From assembly GCA_020425125.1 (NCBI GenBank), contig JAGQRV010000028.1:1-33035 (forward strand): a stretch of 33,035 nucleotides of DNA. Reading direction: 5' to 3'. This DNA is from Paracoccaceae bacterium (GTDB taxonomy: Bacteria; Pseudomonadota; Alphaproteobacteria; Rhodobacterales; Rhodobacteraceae). Below, one piece after another: positions 31,292 to 33,035 of this stretch (position 1 is its first letter; every line of letters begins with the position of its first letter). A program made the position numbers and the translations under genes. The notes under the pieces were generated by a model, which was given only the letters and a program-made list of their open reading frames with translations, made no database searches and was not told the origin of the DNA.

Positions 31292-33035
31292 ATGTTCGAC
31301 GTCAAAACCAAATCGATGCAATGGGGCGAGGAAACCCTCACCCTCGAGACCGGAAAGGTCGCCCGCCAGGCCGACGGATCGGTGATCGCCACGCTGGGCG
31401 AGACCTCGGTCATGGCCAACGTGACCTTCGCCAAGGAAGCGAAGCCGGATCAGGACTTCTTTCCGCTGACCGTTCACTACAACGAGAAATACTATGCTGC
31501 CGGCAAGATCCCCGGCGGCTACTTCAAGCGCGAGGCGCGTCCGACCGAGAAGGAGACGCTGACCTCCCGCCTGATCGACCGGCCGATCCGTCCGCTCTTC
31601 GCATCGGGCTTCAAGAACGAGGTTCTGGTGATCTGCACCGTCCTCAGCCACGATCTGGTCAACGATCCCGACGTGGTGGCGATGATCGCCGCCTCGGCCG
31701 CGCTGACGATCTCGGGCGTTCCGTTCATGGGGCCGATCGCCGGCTGCCGCGTCGGCTTTTCGGACGGTGAGTACATCCTGAACCCGACCATCGACGACAT
31801 GGACAAGCTGCGGGAAAACCCCGAACAGCGCCTCGACCTGGTCGTCGCCGGTACCCGCGATGCGGTGATGATGGTGGAATCGGAAGCCTACGAGCTGTCC
31901 GAAGCCGAGATGCTGGGCGCCGTGAAGTTCGGTCATGACGCGATCAAGCCGGTGATCGACCTCATCATTGCGCTGGCCGAAGAGGCGGCGAAGGAACCCT
32001 ACGATTTCGCCCCGCCCGACTATTCCGAGCTGTACGCCGCAGTGAAGGCCGCGGGCGAAGCCGAAATGCGCGCCGCCTTCGCGATCCGCGACAAGCAGGA
32101 GCGGACCAACGCGATCGCGGCCGCCCGAGAAACGGCCAAGTCGCGGCTGAGCGACGACCAGCGTGCCAGTTCGAGCCTCGGCTCTGCGTTCAAGAAGCTC
32201 GAAAGCAGCATCCTGCGCGGCGATGTCATTTCCGGCGGGGCGCGGATCGACGGCCGCGACAACCAGACGGTTCGTCCGATCGTCGCCGAAACCGGCATCC
32301 TGCCGCGCACGCACGGGTCGTCGCTGTTTACCCGCGGTGAGACCCAGGCGCTGGTCGTCACCACGCTGGGCACCGGCGAGGACGAGCAGATGATCGACGC
32401 GCTGCACGGCATGTCGAAATCGAACTTCCTGCTGCATTACAACTTCCCGCCGTATTCGGTCGGCGAAGTGGGCCGGTTCGGCCCCCCGGGCCGGCGCGAG
32501 ATCGGCCATGGCAAGCTTGCCTGGCGGGCCTTGCAGGCGGTGCTTCCCGCCGCGACGGACTTCCCCTACACGATCCGGGTTGTCTCGGAGATCACCGAGT
32601 CGAACGGCTCGTCGTCGATGGCTACGGTCTGCGGATCGTCGCTGTCGATGATGGATGCGGGCGTACCGCTCGCCGCGCCGGTCGCCGGCGTCGCGATGGG
32701 CCTGATCCTGGAAGAGGACGGCCGCTTTGCGGTGCTGACCGACATCCTCGGTGACGAGGACCACCTGGGCGACATGGACTTCAAGGTGGCCGGCACCGAG
32801 AAGGGCATCACCTCGCTGCAGATGGACATCAAGGTCGCCGGCATCACGCCCGAGATCATGGAACAGGCGCTGGCACAGGCCAAGGACGGCCGGATGCACA
32901 TCCTGGGCGAAATGGCCAAGGCGCGCTCGGAACACGGCGCATTCTCGGCCCATGCCCCGCGCATCGAGACGATGACGATTCCGCAGGACAAGATCCGCGA
33001 AGTGATCGGCTCCGGCGGCAAGGTGATCCGCGAGA
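31292..33035 (+). CDS. pnp: Polyribonucleotide nucleotidyltransferase (runs off window)
   Basis: 581 codons are present before the right edge. The first RNase PH domain starts at [21 protein letters not shown] and contains [18 protein letters not shown]. The helical linker follows, then the second RNase PH domain with [31 protein letters not shown] and the catalytic region [19 protein letters not shown]. The window ends at [14 protein letters not shown], the start of the KH domain, so the S1 domain is outside. PNPase degrades RNA 3' to 5' with phosphate, often with RNase E. A large open frame on the opposite strand (32953 to 31073) is a codon-bias shadow. Confidence 0.97.
   Translation, partial: MFDVKTKSMQWGEETLTLETGKVARQADGSVIATLGETSVMANVTFAKEAKPDQDFFPLTVHYNEKYYAAGKIPGGYFKREARPTEKETLTSRLIDRPIRPLFASGFKNEVLVICTVLSHDLVNDPDVVAMIAASAALTISGVPFMGPIAGCRVGFSDGEYILNPTIDDMDKLRENPEQRLDLVVAGTRDAVMMVESEAYELSEAEMLGAVKFGHDAIKPVIDLIIALAEEAAKEPYDFAPPDYSELYAAVKAAGEAEMRAAFAIRDKQERTNAIAAARETAKSRLSDDQRASSSLGSAFKKLESSILRGDVISGGARIDGRDNQTVRPIVAETGILPRTHGSSLFTRGETQALVVTTLGTGEDEQMIDALHGMSKSNFLLHYNFPPYSVGEVGRFGPPGRREIGHGKLAWRALQAVLPAATDFPYTIRVVSEITESNGSSSMATVCGSSLSMMDAGVPLAAPVAGVAMGLILEEDGRFAVLTDILGDEDHLGDMDFKVAGTEKGITSLQMDIKVAGITPEIMEQALAQAKDGRMHILGEMAKARSEHGAFSAHAPRIETMTIPQDKIREVIGSGGKVIRE

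Noticed and set aside
31073-32953. A 626-codon open frame on the minus strand opposite pnp
   Set aside because: Its sequence is rich in His/Arg/Asp with no domain, and pnp on the plus strand has a complete set of family motifs. High-GC codon bias keeps the opposite frame open.

Overview
The window looks like chromosomal DNA of a high-GC alphaproteobacterium, most likely of the Rhodobacteraceae/Paracoccaceae (Rhodobacter–Rhodovulum type). The clues are a DinB with an N-terminal zinc ribbon, a short L36, a DUF3035/BamF-like lipoprotein beside lspA, an SDHAF4-type DUF1674 protein, and a DUF1127 gene followed by CCUCCUCCC-loop hairpins as in the ccaF1–ccsR locus of R. sphaeroides. I see no rRNA, CRISPR array, recognisable insertion sequence or prophage. 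Most of the content is housekeeping.

Layout. 1–602 (minus): 5' part of clpB with a heat-shock-like promoter. 724–1518 (minus): two small proline-rich envelope proteins. 1703–2416 (plus): pyrF. 2551–4724 (minus): an EEP nuclease-fold protein and a cardiolipin-synthase-like PLD protein. 4973–5278 (plus): clpS. 5457–5573 (minus): a 38-residue protein. 6075–7383 (plus): an ArsP-type permease with a CxxC thioredoxin-fold partner. 7415–8488 (minus): cysK. 8641–9327 (minus): an AT-richer XRE regulator that looks acquired. 9590–10015 (minus) and 10128–11381 (plus): a Nudix hydrolase and dinB, divergent around an array of 11-bp-spaced repeats. 11391–12245 (minus): an N-formylglutamate amidohydrolase family protein.

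12305–12755 (plus) holds a good promoter, tRNA-Val(GAC), rpmJ and a terminator. 13198–13525 (plus) holds the DUF1127 gene and a CcsR-like small RNA, the most interesting element here. Two small minus-strand genes follow (a two-TM protein and DUF3775). From 26433 down to 14687 runs a long minus-strand series: rsmB, heparinase-like protein, purH, lspA, BamF-like lipoprotein, two M16 peptidases, mutL and rmuC. Several junctions in it are ATGA stop/start overlaps, so much of it is probably one or a few operons.

26496–26684 (plus) is an SDHAF4-like assembly factor and 26740–27552 (minus) is dapB. On the plus strand from 27652 comes the translation/RNA cluster rbfA–truB … rpsO–pnp, with a DUF2189 membrane protein and a DUF1643 protein between truB and rpsO. 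pnp runs off the right edge.

The genes serve protein quality control (ClpB, ClpS, M16 proteases), pyrimidine, purine, cysteine and lysine synthesis (PyrF, PurH, CysK, DapB), DNA maintenance (MutL, RmuC, DinB, Nudix), envelope biogenesis (LspA, BamF-like, PLD/Cls), and ribosome or RNA metabolism (RbfA, TruB, S15, PNPase, L36, RsmB).
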